Part shown: positions 14,218-21,901 of the stretch, piece by piece | Layout of the letters: every line of letters begins with the position of its first letter | Position numbering within the stretch: the first letter of the stretch is position 1 | DNA from: Bacteroidetes bacterium UBA6161 | GTDB lineage: Bacteria > Bacteroidota > Bacteroidia > NS11-12g > UBA955 | Reading direction: 5' to 3' | Length of the DNA stretch: 30,207 bases | NCBI GenBank assembly: GCA_002422315.1 | Contig: DIUJ01000045.1 | Location: 87,759-117,965, forward strand | Position numbers and translations under genes: made by a program | Notes under the pieces: model-generated | Database searches by the model: none | The model's input: only the letters and a program-made list of their open reading frames with translations | What the model was told of the DNA's origin: nothing

Positions 14218-15795
14218 ATGAAACATAAACTTATGTCTACCATGCTGCTAGGGACTTTTCTAGGACTTGGTTTTTTAAACTCAAATGCTCAAATGCATAT
14301 CAATGGCCCTACTTCTTTTGGGTCTTCTTCTTTTGCGACTTCCTTCGGCAATCTTTCTTTTGGAGCAGATGCCCAAGTTGTATTTATGGATGGTGCAACC
14401 TTTTATATGTTGGGTGCAAACACAACGGTAAATTCAGGTGCTGAGTTTTATGCCAATACGCTTTCAGGTACGACAGGTACAGGTCGTATTCTTTTTCAAG
14501 GTACTGCACCTCAAACACTCGATGGAGGAAATAGCTCTGCCATAGGCGGTCCACAACCTTCTTTAATTAATATAGCTGTAAATAATCCTGATAATTTAAC
14601 ATTAACTAATACCAATACCAGAGTAACCTCTGGCTTGGATTTTATTAACGGACATGTTATATTAGGTAGTAACGGTTTGGAATTATCTTCCACTGCTACT
14701 GCTTCCAATGCCAATGGAACCAGACACGTGGTAACCAATGGAACGGGCTTTATGGCGAAAGAAGGTATTGCAGCAAATGCAGCTTTTAGTTTTCCTGTAG
14801 GTAGAGCCACTTCTGACTTTACTCCAGCTACGGTAACACCAACTGGATCTGACAATTTTTTTGTTCAAGTAAAAGATTATACTGAATCTGCTTCTGAAGA
14901 GACTGTTCCTGACAATGGAGTGTATAGAACATGGAATATTTATTCTACTGGGGGAGCGGGTGCCAATATCTTGCTGCAACACAATACCACAACCAATGGT
15001 GGAGACTACAATACCAATGGAGCGGATGCAGTTGCTTTTGTTACACAATATCAGGGTTTTCAGTGGGTTACTAGTGCACAGCAAAACCAAGGAGTATGGC
15101 AAATAGGTACCGGTGCAGGTATAACCGATGCGCCAGGTTCTTTAGGTGGGTCTAGAGTGCATAATAGAGATTATACCGCTACCGCTACTAGCTCTACTTC
15201 CAACGCTGCTTTCTTTAGTAAATCAAACAATATTTTAACTCCTCTGCCTATTACATTACTTGATTTCACTGCAACTAAAAAAGAAGAAAATAAAGCCCTA
15301 TTAACCTGGAGTACCACTTCTGAAATAAACAGTTCCCATTTTGACGTAGAAACCAGTACCAATGGATTGTCTTGGACTAGAATTGGAGAAGTAAAAGCAC
15401 AAGGAGTTAGTTATGAACTATCAAACTATCAATTAATTCATACTAATCCTGCCTTGGGGGTAAACTATTACAGATTAAACTTAGTAGATTTAGATGGTAG
15501 CGCAGAATTTTCAAAAATCCGTTCGCTTCTTTTTGGAAATGTTACATCTACCTTAGCAAACGTGGTGGTTTTTCCTAACCCTTCCAATGGAATGTTGAAT
15601 ATTAGTTCCCTCAATAAATCCAATAATTATATCCTTACTGACATGCACGGAAAAACAATTCATTCTTTTAACAATACATCAGAGAATAGCGATTTTCAAG
15701 TGGATTTGAGTAGTTATGCTAATGGGGTTTATTTTATAAAAGCTAATTCACAAAATGGAGAAGTAAAAACATTTAAAATAGTATTGAATAAGTAA
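14218..15795 (+). CDS. Secreted protein with type A T9SS C-terminal sorting domain
   Basis: 525 residues from the ATG at 14218, which starts a signal peptide (MKHKLMSTMLLGTFLGLG, cleavage near SNAQ). I preferred it to an upstream TTG start that would bury the signal peptide. The middle is rich in Gly, Asn, Thr and Ser with beta-strand patterning (surface or filament-like), including a region like WSTTSEINSSHFDVETSTNG and YRLNLVDLDGS, common before the sorting domain. The last ~75 residues (VVFPNPSNGMLNISS, NGVYFIKANSQNG, KIVLNK) are a type A T9SS C-terminal domain, so the protein is exported across the outer membrane and probably anchored or released. T9SS machinery genes are not in the window. 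No catalytic motif is seen. Confidence 0.92.
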   Translation: MKHKLMSTMLLGTFLGLGFLNSNAQMHINGPTSFGSSSFATSFGNLSFGADAQVVFMDGATFYMLGANTTVNSGAEFYANTLSGTTGTGRILFQGTAPQTLDGGNSSAIGGPQPSLINIAVNNPDNLTLTNTNTRVTSGLDFINGHVILGSNGLELSSTATASNANGTRHVVTNGTGFMAKEGIAANAAFSFPVGRATSDFTPATVTPTGSDNFFVQVKDYTESASEETVPDNGVYRTWNIYSTGGAGANILLQHNTTTNGGDYNTNGADAVAFVTQYQGFQWVTSAQQNQGVWQIGTGAGITDAPGSLGGSRVHNRDYTATATSSTSNAAFFSKSNNILTPLPITLLDFTATKKEENKALLTWSTTSEINSSHFDVETSTNGLSWTRIGEVKAQGVSYELSNYQLIHTNPALGVNYYRLNLVDLDGSAEFSKIRSLLFGNVTSTLANVVVFPNPSNGMLNISSLNKSNNYILTDMHGKTIHSFNNTSENSDFQVDLSSYANGVYFIKANSQNGEVKTFKIVLNK

Positions 15796-15886
15796 GGAAG
15801 TTAATAGTTAATGGCTACTGTGTCACCCTGAGGATCTCGAAGGGAGTTAAAAGATAAGAGTTATTAGTTAAAGAGGCGCATTAAAA

Positions 15887-16429
15887 ATGAACCAAAAGCT
15901 AACCCATTGCGAAGTAGAAAGCAAAATAATGCTGATTCGAGATACAAAAGTAATCTTGGACAGTGATGTTGCTGCATTGTATGGTGTAGAAACCAAAAGA
16001 ATTAATGAAGCAGTTAAAAACAACCCTGATAAATTTCCCCCAGGTTATTTGTTGTTTCTCAATTCAGAAGAATGGAATTATTTGAAGTCGAAAATTTCGT
16101 CTTCATTAACACCTGGAGGAAAAGTGAAACTACCAACATCCTTTACAGAAAAAGGATTATACATGCTTGCAACCATTCTGAAAAGTAATAAGGCAACCCA
16201 AGCCACCCTGTCAATCATTGAAGCCTTTGCAACATTGAAAGAACTAACAAGAAACATAGAAGCTATTAACACTATAACAGACCCTGAAAAACAAAAAGTA
16301 TTAATGAACTAAACTGGCGAATTAATGGCTGATTTATTGGCTAATGCACTGAGTGTAACGGATACCGAAACAAGCATTGAATTGAATTTTGCAGTCGTTA
16401 AATTAAAACATACCATAAAAAGAAAATGA
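15887..16429 (+). pseudogene. ORF6N-domain protein with an in-frame stop
   Basis: The first 141 codons encode an ORF6N-type protein (KIMLIRDTKVILDSDVAALYGVETKRINEAVKNN, then FTEKGLYMLATIL), a family of phage and mobile-element origin thought to bind DNA. A TAA at 16310-16312 stops the frame, but the same frame continues without shift to TGA at 16427, encoding TGELMADLLANALS and SIELNFAVVKLKHTIKRK, which matches the usual family C-terminus. Full-length relatives are ~180 residues, which is what the fused frame gives. A single base change (for example AAA to TAA) would explain it. The truncated 141-residue form could still be made and retains the ORF6N domain. Confidence 0.8.
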
Positions 16430-16499
16430 AGTGAAAAACCTCTCTGCGCCTCTGAGGTGAAAAAGATTACAACAAAACAAACAGTAATATCAAAATAAT

Positions 16500-18860
16500 A
16501 TGAACAAAACAAACAAGTATCTAATCCTATTCTTAGTACTAGGATTTTTCGCAAACAGGGCACATGCCCAGGTTAAAGTAGGTGACAACCCTACTACTAT
16601 TGACAACAGTGCTGTTTTAGAGGTAGAGAGCACCACCAAAGGGCTACTTACCCCACGTATGACAGCAGCACAACGTACCGCCATTACATCACCTGCCAAC
16701 GGTTTGTTGGTGTATCAAACAGATGGCGCTGCTGGATTCTATTTTTATGATGGAACAAGCTGGAAACCGTTTGGTTATGCCAAATTTGTAGATGGAACTA
16801 ATACAGCTGATGCTGTTTATACAATAGGTAATGTAGGTATTGGAACAACAACTCCAAATGCATCTGCAATTTTAGACATTACTTCAACTACCAAAGGTTT
16901 CTTAATACCAAGATTGACAACTTCTGAAATGAATGCAATTTCAAATCCAGCGAATGGACTTGGTGTATGGAATACTACGGCTGGTGGAGATCTTCTTTTC
17001 AATTTAGGCACACCTGCAGCACCTAGATGGGGAACATCTTGGAATATAAATGCAGGATATTCTTTAATGACTGATTTTCTAATGGGATTTAGGACTAATG
17101 GTGGAGGATTTTTCTCGTCAAGTGGTTTGTTTTTTTCTGGTACTGGTCCTTCTGGTTTTACCTATGGTAATGCTTGGAATGGTACACCTCTAGGTTCTAA
17201 TGGTGGTTACTTTTTTACTGATGGAGGCAGATTTGCAATCTCTACTTTCTTACCTGGTAGCGGGAATGCTTCCTATGCTAAACAAAATGCATTTGTAGTT
17301 GCAAATAATGGCAATGTTGGTATAGGTGCAGGAACTCCTAGCGCTGCATTACATATCATAAAAGATGCAAATTCTGTTTTAACGGAGCCTTTTGGTGACT
17401 TTCAAAATAATGGTCAATTGTTCATTGCCTCACAAACTGCTCCTGCTAAAAGATTAGCATTGGGTATTGATCATATCAATAATGTTGGTGTTATCCAATC
17501 TATAAACTCTGGTTTAAACGCATTGCCAATGGCTTTAAATCCTACTGGTGGTAATGTTGGTATAAGAAATACAAATCCAGATTACGCACTAGATGTTACA
17601 GGTCGGTCAAGGATTAGAAGTGGTAATGGATCAGCAGGTATTTGGTATATGAATGCTGCAAATACCGCTAATACAGCTTTTATTGGTATGAATAACGACA
17701 ATACGGTCGGCTTTTTTGGACAAACTTTGGGAGGCTTTGGTTTGTTGATGAATGTAGCAACAGGAAATGTAGGTATTGGAACAGCGACACCAAGTCAAAA
17801 ATTAGATGTAATTGGAAATTCTTTCCTTAATGGTAAAGTTTACTTACAACAATCTGGTAATGATGCAAACGCAACAACACCTTGGTATGGCTTCGGTGTT
17901 GATGGATTTGTTGTTAACTATGGCGCTTTTGATGGTCATGCTTTTCATACTGCAACCTCTTCAACAGCTCCTGCAATGTTTGTGGCTGGGAATTCTAATG
18001 TAGGTATTGGTACAACGACACCTAGGTCTGCCTTACATATTATAAGAGATGCAAATTCTGTTTTAACGGAGCCTTTTGGTGACTTCCAAAATAATGGTCA
18101 ATTGTTCATTGCTTCACAAACTTCTCCTACAAAAAGATTAGCATTAGGTATAGATCATATTAATGATGTTGGTGTTATCCAATCAGTGAATTCTGGTACT
18201 ATTGTATTGCCAATGGCTTTAAACCCTACAGGTGGTAATGTAGGTATTGGTATAACGACACCAAGTCAAAAATTACAAGTAGAAGGAAATTCTTTTCTTA
18301 ATGGCAAAGTTTATTTACAACAATCTGGTAATGATGCAAACACAACAACACCTTGGTATGGCTTTGGTGTTAATGGAACTGTAGTTAATTACGGAGCTTT
18401 TGGTGGTCATGCTTTTTATACAGCAAACTCTTCAACAACGCCTGCAATGATTGTAGCGGGGAATTCTAATGTAGGTATTGGTACTACTGCACCTGAAAGC
18501 AATTTACATCTTTATAAGAATGATGTTATAAGTTATCCTATGCTTTTAATAGAAGATGGCACTGCTGGTGGCAATAAATGGGGTATTATCGCAACTGGAA
18601 ATTCTTGGGGAACAAACGCCAATCAATTTTCTATTGGAAACGTAACAACAGGAGGTTGGCAATTTAACATAAAAAATAATGGTGATGTTGGTATTGGCTG
18701 GTCAACACCTACTGCTAAACTTCATGTCAATGGCTATATTAAAGTTGGTTCATCAGACGCTACAGCAGATGCTGCACCCACAGCTGGTTTAATTAGATTC
18801 AATAGTGGCACTGGTAAATTCCAGGGTTATGATGGCTCTGCATGGGTTGATTTAAATTAA
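16500..18860 (+). CDS. Large secreted repeat protein (NVGIGTTTP repeats), tail-fibre/adhesin-like
   Basis: 786 residues with a signal peptide (KYLILFLVLGFFANRAHAQ). Just after it is a block found at the start of many Bacteroidota surface proteins (STTKGLLTPRMTAAQRTAI, NGLLVYQTDG). At least eight copies of a (N/D)VGIG(T/x)(T/x)(T/x)P motif, usually followed by ALxI or KLxV, are spread through the protein, as in phage-tail-fibre-like and collagen-like adhesins. Two blocks (SVLTEPFGDFQNNGQLFIAS and SFLNGKVYLQQSGNDAN) are each nearly duplicated, with offsets near 685 and 470 bp. It ends FQGYDGSAWVDLN with no T9SS domain, so export may use another route or partner. The substrate or receptor is unknown. 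It is followed by a strong terminator. Confidence 0.85.
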   Translation: MNKTNKYLILFLVLGFFANRAHAQVKVGDNPTTIDNSAVLEVESTTKGLLTPRMTAAQRTAITSPANGLLVYQTDGAAGFYFYDGTSWKPFGYAKFVDGTNTADAVYTIGNVGIGTTTPNASAILDITSTTKGFLIPRLTTSEMNAISNPANGLGVWNTTAGGDLLFNLGTPAAPRWGTSWNINAGYSLMTDFLMGFRTNGGGFFSSSGLFFSGTGPSGFTYGNAWNGTPLGSNGGYFFTDGGRFAISTFLPGSGNASYAKQNAFVVANNGNVGIGAGTPSAALHIIKDANSVLTEPFGDFQNNGQLFIASQTAPAKRLALGIDHINNVGVIQSINSGLNALPMALNPTGGNVGIRNTNPDYALDVTGRSRIRSGNGSAGIWYMNAANTANTAFIGMNNDNTVGFFGQTLGGFGLLMNVATGNVGIGTATPSQKLDVIGNSFLNGKVYLQQSGNDANATTPWYGFGVDGFVVNYGAFDGHAFHTATSSTAPAMFVAGNSNVGIGTTTPRSALHIIRDANSVLTEPFGDFQNNGQLFIASQTSPTKRLALGIDHINDVGVIQSVNSGTIVLPMALNPTGGNVGIGITTPSQKLQVEGNSFLNGKVYLQQSGNDANTTTPWYGFGVNGTVVNYGAFGGHAFYTANSSTTPAMIVAGNSNVGIGTTAPESNLHLYKNDVISYPMLLIEDGTAGGNKWGIIATGNSWGTNANQFSIGNVTTGGWQFNIKNNGDVGIGWSTPTAKLHVNGYIKVGSSDATADAAPTAGLIRFNSGTGKFQGYDGSAWVDLN

Positions 18861-18883
18861 CTATAAACTTAAATTATTTATAC

Positions 18884-18918
18884 TAAAGGAAAGCTTTATT
18901 ATGTAAAGCTTTCTTTTA
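18884..18918 (+). terminator. Hairpin terminator after the repeat protein
   Basis: CTAAAGGAAAGCTTTA and TAAAGCTTTCTTTTAG pair over 16 bp with one G-T wobble around a TTATG loop. The right arm holds a T stretch (CTTTTAG). It sits 24 bases past the stop and could act in both directions. Confidence 0.65.
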
Positions 18919-19107
18919 GTATTTTAATATATTATAACTAACTCATGTTGCGACTAGTACTAGGGTTGCAATTAATTTTAAATAAAAATTTAGAAAAGCT
19001 ACATATGTGTTGCCTTGTATAAATCGATTCACTGCAACAACCCCAAAATATAGCAGATTCAATTGTATCCCATGAGAATCATTTCAATAACCTATAAATA
19101 ACAAATC

Positions 19108-19665
19108 ATGAACCTAAAAAAATATTTCTTAATCATATTAGTTATCCTGCCATTTGCTCTAATGGCACAAAAATCAAAGTCGAAAATAAATTCTCAAATA
19201 GCTTATGTAGAACAAAATATAATTTTATCTAATTTAAAAGGATATGGTGTTTATACAAAAGAAATAGACAGTTTGAAGCAAGTTTTTGCTAAAGAAATTC
19301 AGGAAAGTACAGCTCAATTAAATGAGAAAATGAACACCCTTTTAAAAAATTATCAATTAAATCAAAACGAGTCAATTGAACAAATTAAATCCAAATTAAA
19401 AGAAAATGACTTATCAAAATTTGAATTATACCTAAAAGAGAATGAACTTATAGAAAAATCCAAAATAAACTATGAGTTAATGTTGAAGGCAACATACGAT
19501 CAAAAGGTACAGCCTCTTTTAAATAGAGTTAATCAAACGATTGAAAATTATGCAACGTCACATGGTTTTTTAATTGTATTAACTTTGGAGAATATGTCTC
19601 CAGCTATAGCTTATATAAATAAAGGGATAAATATTACAAATGAGATAAATGCCTTGCTGAAGTAG
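19108..19665 (+). CDS. OmpH/Skp-like periplasmic protein, copy 1
   Basis: 185 residues. Signal peptide LKKYFLIILVILPFALMAQ, then a Skp/OmpH arrangement: a short N-terminal strand (IAYVEQNIIL), long charged alpha-helical arms (about 50-140, KEIDSLKQVFAKEIQEST through LKENELIEKSK), and a C-terminal strand region (FLIVLTLENMSPAIAYINKG) ending EINALLK. Skp proteins are trimeric periplasmic chaperones that hold outer-membrane proteins on the way to the BAM complex. It is a paralogue of the next OmpH gene (same layout, LNTLLKxYQ and LxENEL-type segments). It follows the repeat protein and its terminator, so it probably has its own promoter. Function is inferred from family. Confidence 0.85.
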   Translation: MNLKKYFLIILVILPFALMAQKSKSKINSQIAYVEQNIILSNLKGYGVYTKEIDSLKQVFAKEIQESTAQLNEKMNTLLKNYQLNQNESIEQIKSKLKENDLSKFELYLKENELIEKSKINYELMLKATYDQKVQPLLNRVNQTIENYATSHGFLIVLTLENMSPAIAYINKGINITNEINALLK

Positions 19666-20002
19666 ACTACTAGAGTTGTATTAAATGAGGATATAAATGT
19701 TTTATATTCATTTGCCAATTAGTTATTCTTCCAATCCTAATGTGAACTAATATATAAATGATTGTTATAAGTATACGAGCTTCTAGAAGAGGAGGCTTAT
19801 AACATATTCCCTTATTTAGAAATGCTCAATTCTATAATATTGTCAATTTTGATAAATTTAATTAGTATGTGAATTCTGATATGAATTTTTAAGAACATTA
19901 TATGAATGCAAGAAGATGAATAAGCGCTGATACTATTATGGGTCGTATAAAAATAGGAATATAGCAAAATGTACAATGTAAAACTATTGGTTAACAAGTA
20001 AT
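19666..20002. other. Intergenic region with an inverted repeat, no gene
   Basis: GTTATAAG (19764-19771) and CTTATAAC (19796-19803) flank a GC-richer loop that contains the palindrome CTTCTAGAAG. No supported gene and no exact TAnnTTTG box is seen before the next ATG; the structure may regulate the downstream operon. Confidence 0.4.
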
Positions 20003-20572
20003 ATGAACAAACGTAATATATATCTCATGGTGTTAGTGATGATGGCCCCGTGTTGGTTGTCTGCACAGAAAAAAACAAATAAAAGACCAACGATTGCCTA
20101 TATAGAGCAAACGAAGGTTTTTAACTCAATTCAAGGTTATGAAGAAAGTGTAAGAGAAATAGATAGCCTTAGAACTATATATTCTTTAGAAGTAAAGGAG
20201 AGTGTAGAAAAACTCCAAAATAAGTTGAACACATTATTAAAACCCTATCAATTTGAACAGACAGAGTCCCTAGAGATTATTAAAGCTAAATTAAAAGGCA
20301 ATGATCTGCAATTGTTCGAAATGTATATGCAAGAGTCTGATTTTATAACAAAGGCAACGAAAAATTTTGAATTAATGCTTCAAACCTTGTACAATCAAAA
20401 AATAAAACCCATAAATGATAAGGTTAGCAAAGTGATAGAGGAGTTTGCCCAGTCCCAAAATCTGTCCGTAATTTATGATGTGGAGTCATTATCAACAGTA
20501 GTTTACATCAGTAAAGAGATTAACATAACCAACCAAATAATTCAAAAATTAAAAAATGATTCAAATAAATAA
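20003..20572 (+). CDS. OmpH/Skp-like periplasmic protein, copy 2
   Basis: 189 residues with a signal peptide (IYLMVLVMMAPCWLSAQ). The layout matches copy 1: TIAYIEQTKVFNSIQGYEES, VREIDSLRTIYSLEVKESVE, LNTLLKPYQFEQTESLE, then a long helix, and a C-terminal strand part with VIYDVESLSTVVYISKEINITNQI. It is a tandem paralogue of copy 1, moderately diverged, likely by duplication within this locus. The gene ends inside the next reading frame (17-bp overlap), so the two are translationally coupled and the lipoprotein downstream is a likely partner. A chaperone role for a nearby secreted or outer-membrane protein is inference. Confidence 0.85.
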   Translation: MNKRNIYLMVLVMMAPCWLSAQKKTNKRPTIAYIEQTKVFNSIQGYEESVREIDSLRTIYSLEVKESVEKLQNKLNTLLKPYQFEQTESLEIIKAKLKGNDLQLFEMYMQESDFITKATKNFELMLQTLYNQKIKPINDKVSKVIEEFAQSQNLSVIYDVESLSTVVYISKEINITNQIIQKLKNDSNK

Positions 20573-21152
20573 GATTGTATTGAAAGTGTTTCAATTCATT
20601 TCAATGGTAGTGATAAGTTCGTGTATAATAAGTTCGCCCCAAAAATACAGTGAATCCAAACTATCGAAATTTGTAGAGTTACAAACCAGGGAGATAGTAC
20701 AAGAAGAAATAAGTGAAGAGTTCGAATGGCTAAAAAATGAACAATCGAAATTATTAAATCAAAATAGAGTTTTACAGCTTCAAATTGACAGTTTAAGAAT
20801 CTCTGAAAAACAAGTTGACAGTGTTATAGCAAATGATTTTTGTTTTTTATTTTTTAACACATCTTCAATTAAATTAAAAAATGAATCAGTTAATTATTTG
20901 AATACGTGGATGGTAAACAAACATCTAAATGGAATCAATCAAACAAAGTATAGTATAATAGGATATTCGGATATGTCTGGTGATTCTTTAACGAATATAA
21001 GATTAGCTAAAGACAGAGCTTTGTATGTGAGAAATATTTTGATTTCAGAATATTGTATTTCAGACAGTTTAATTTTAATAAGTAGTCAAGCCAATATGAA
21101 TTCTTGTAACAAAGGTTTGTATAGGAGTGTTAAAATACATGCTACATATTAG
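20556..21152 (+). CDS. OmpA-like lipoprotein
   Basis: 198 residues. The N-terminus has a hydrophobic stretch ending in a lipobox (VVISSC), so it is probably lipidated and carried to the outer membrane. A coiled-coil-like segment follows (EEISEEFEWLKNEQSKLLNQ, QLQIDSLRISEKQ), then an OmpA-type C-terminal domain: FFNTSSIKLKNES, YSIIGYSDMSGDSLTNIRLAKDRA and VRNILISEYCISDSLI. The conserved D and R (GYSD...LAKDRA) that contact peptidoglycan are present in recognisable form, though the second half is divergent. It overlaps the upstream Skp-like gene by 17 bp, giving a likely operon. It may anchor a surface assembly to the cell wall; that is inference. Confidence 0.75.
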   Translation: MIQINKIVLKVFQFISMVVISSCIISSPQKYSESKLSKFVELQTREIVQEEISEEFEWLKNEQSKLLNQNRVLQLQIDSLRISEKQVDSVIANDFCFLFFNTSSIKLKNESVNYLNTWMVNKHLNGINQTKYSIIGYSDMSGDSLTNIRLAKDRALYVRNILISEYCISDSLILISSQANMNSCNKGLYRSVKIHATY

Positions 21153-21185
21153 TTTGTAGTTTTAGATTTATACTTTTAAAGTAAT

Positions 21186-21467
21186 ATGGGCAATGATATA
21201 AGTTTTCAATCTAGATATAAATTATCTTTAAAGCGCAAATTAATAGTGAGATATTTTCCTCATATTGAAGATGTTGAGTTTGAAAAAGTTGAAATAAAAT
21301 TAAAATATAGGGATTTTGTGGTTTTGAAGCATTTGTTTTTTCCTAAAAGTATGTACCGGACTTATTATATTCAGATAAGATATAATTATGAAATAGAAAC
21401 TTGTGAGATTGAAGCAAAACTAAGGAGTGAAATTAAGAAAATATTATTTATTGTAAATAGTGTATAG
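21186..21467 (+). CDS. Small hypothetical protein
   Basis: 93 residues, basic and aromatic-rich (RYKLSLKRKLIVRYFPHIED, VVLKHLFFPKSMYRTYYIQI), no signal peptide or clear membrane span. It starts 33 bp after the OmpA-like gene, so it may be the last gene of that operon. The frame is AT-rich like its neighbours and I recognise no family. It could be a real accessory gene or an incidental frame. Confidence 0.45.
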   Translation: MGNDISFQSRYKLSLKRKLIVRYFPHIEDVEFEKVEIKLKYRDFVVLKHLFFPKSMYRTYYIQIRYNYEIETCEIEAKLRSEIKKILFIVNSV

Positions 21468-21901
21468 GTCTTTTTTAGCAAATGGTATTCGAACATATAT
21501 GAGGATAGACTTGTTTTAATTTATAGTTTTACCCAATCAGATTAAACAATGCCAATATCTTCATTTGGTTATATTTAAATATTCATGACTGAGATAATTT
21601 TAAAAATGTAGATATATAATCTATATGTAAGTAATGGTTTATTTCAATATGTTTTTAAGCAGAAACGGGATATTATTAAGCTAGTTGTCAGATAAATTGT
21701 ACAGGGATTTATTCTACAATAAATTTTGGTATTTTAAGATAAAGGTATTTGTGATTTGATTTATATCTCTGATAATTTGAGTTTTATTATTTGTTGTAGT
21801 GTTTTTATTTTTTTAATATTTAATTATTTTTGCAAAAGTTTATTATGTGTTTGGAGTCGTCTTCTTTGATTGTATGAGAATAAAGCTTAAAAAGTATTTA
21901 T
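21468..21901 (+). promoter_or_regulatory. AT-rich intergenic region with the sensor kinase promoter
   Basis: 434 bases with no gene seen. TATTTTTG at 21825-21832 matches the -7 box, giving a 5' UTR near 65 bases. A 10-codon frame at 21845-21877 starts just after it and could be a leader peptide, but I see no support beyond its position. Confidence 0.5.

Noticed and set aside
14511..15102. Minus-strand open frames inside the T9SS gene
   Set aside because: They are antisense shadows of a real gene with a signal peptide and sorting domain on the plus strand.
21845..21877. Leader peptide before the kinase
   Set aside because: A 10-codon frame is short enough to arise by chance and has no regulatory codon run or attenuator hairpin.
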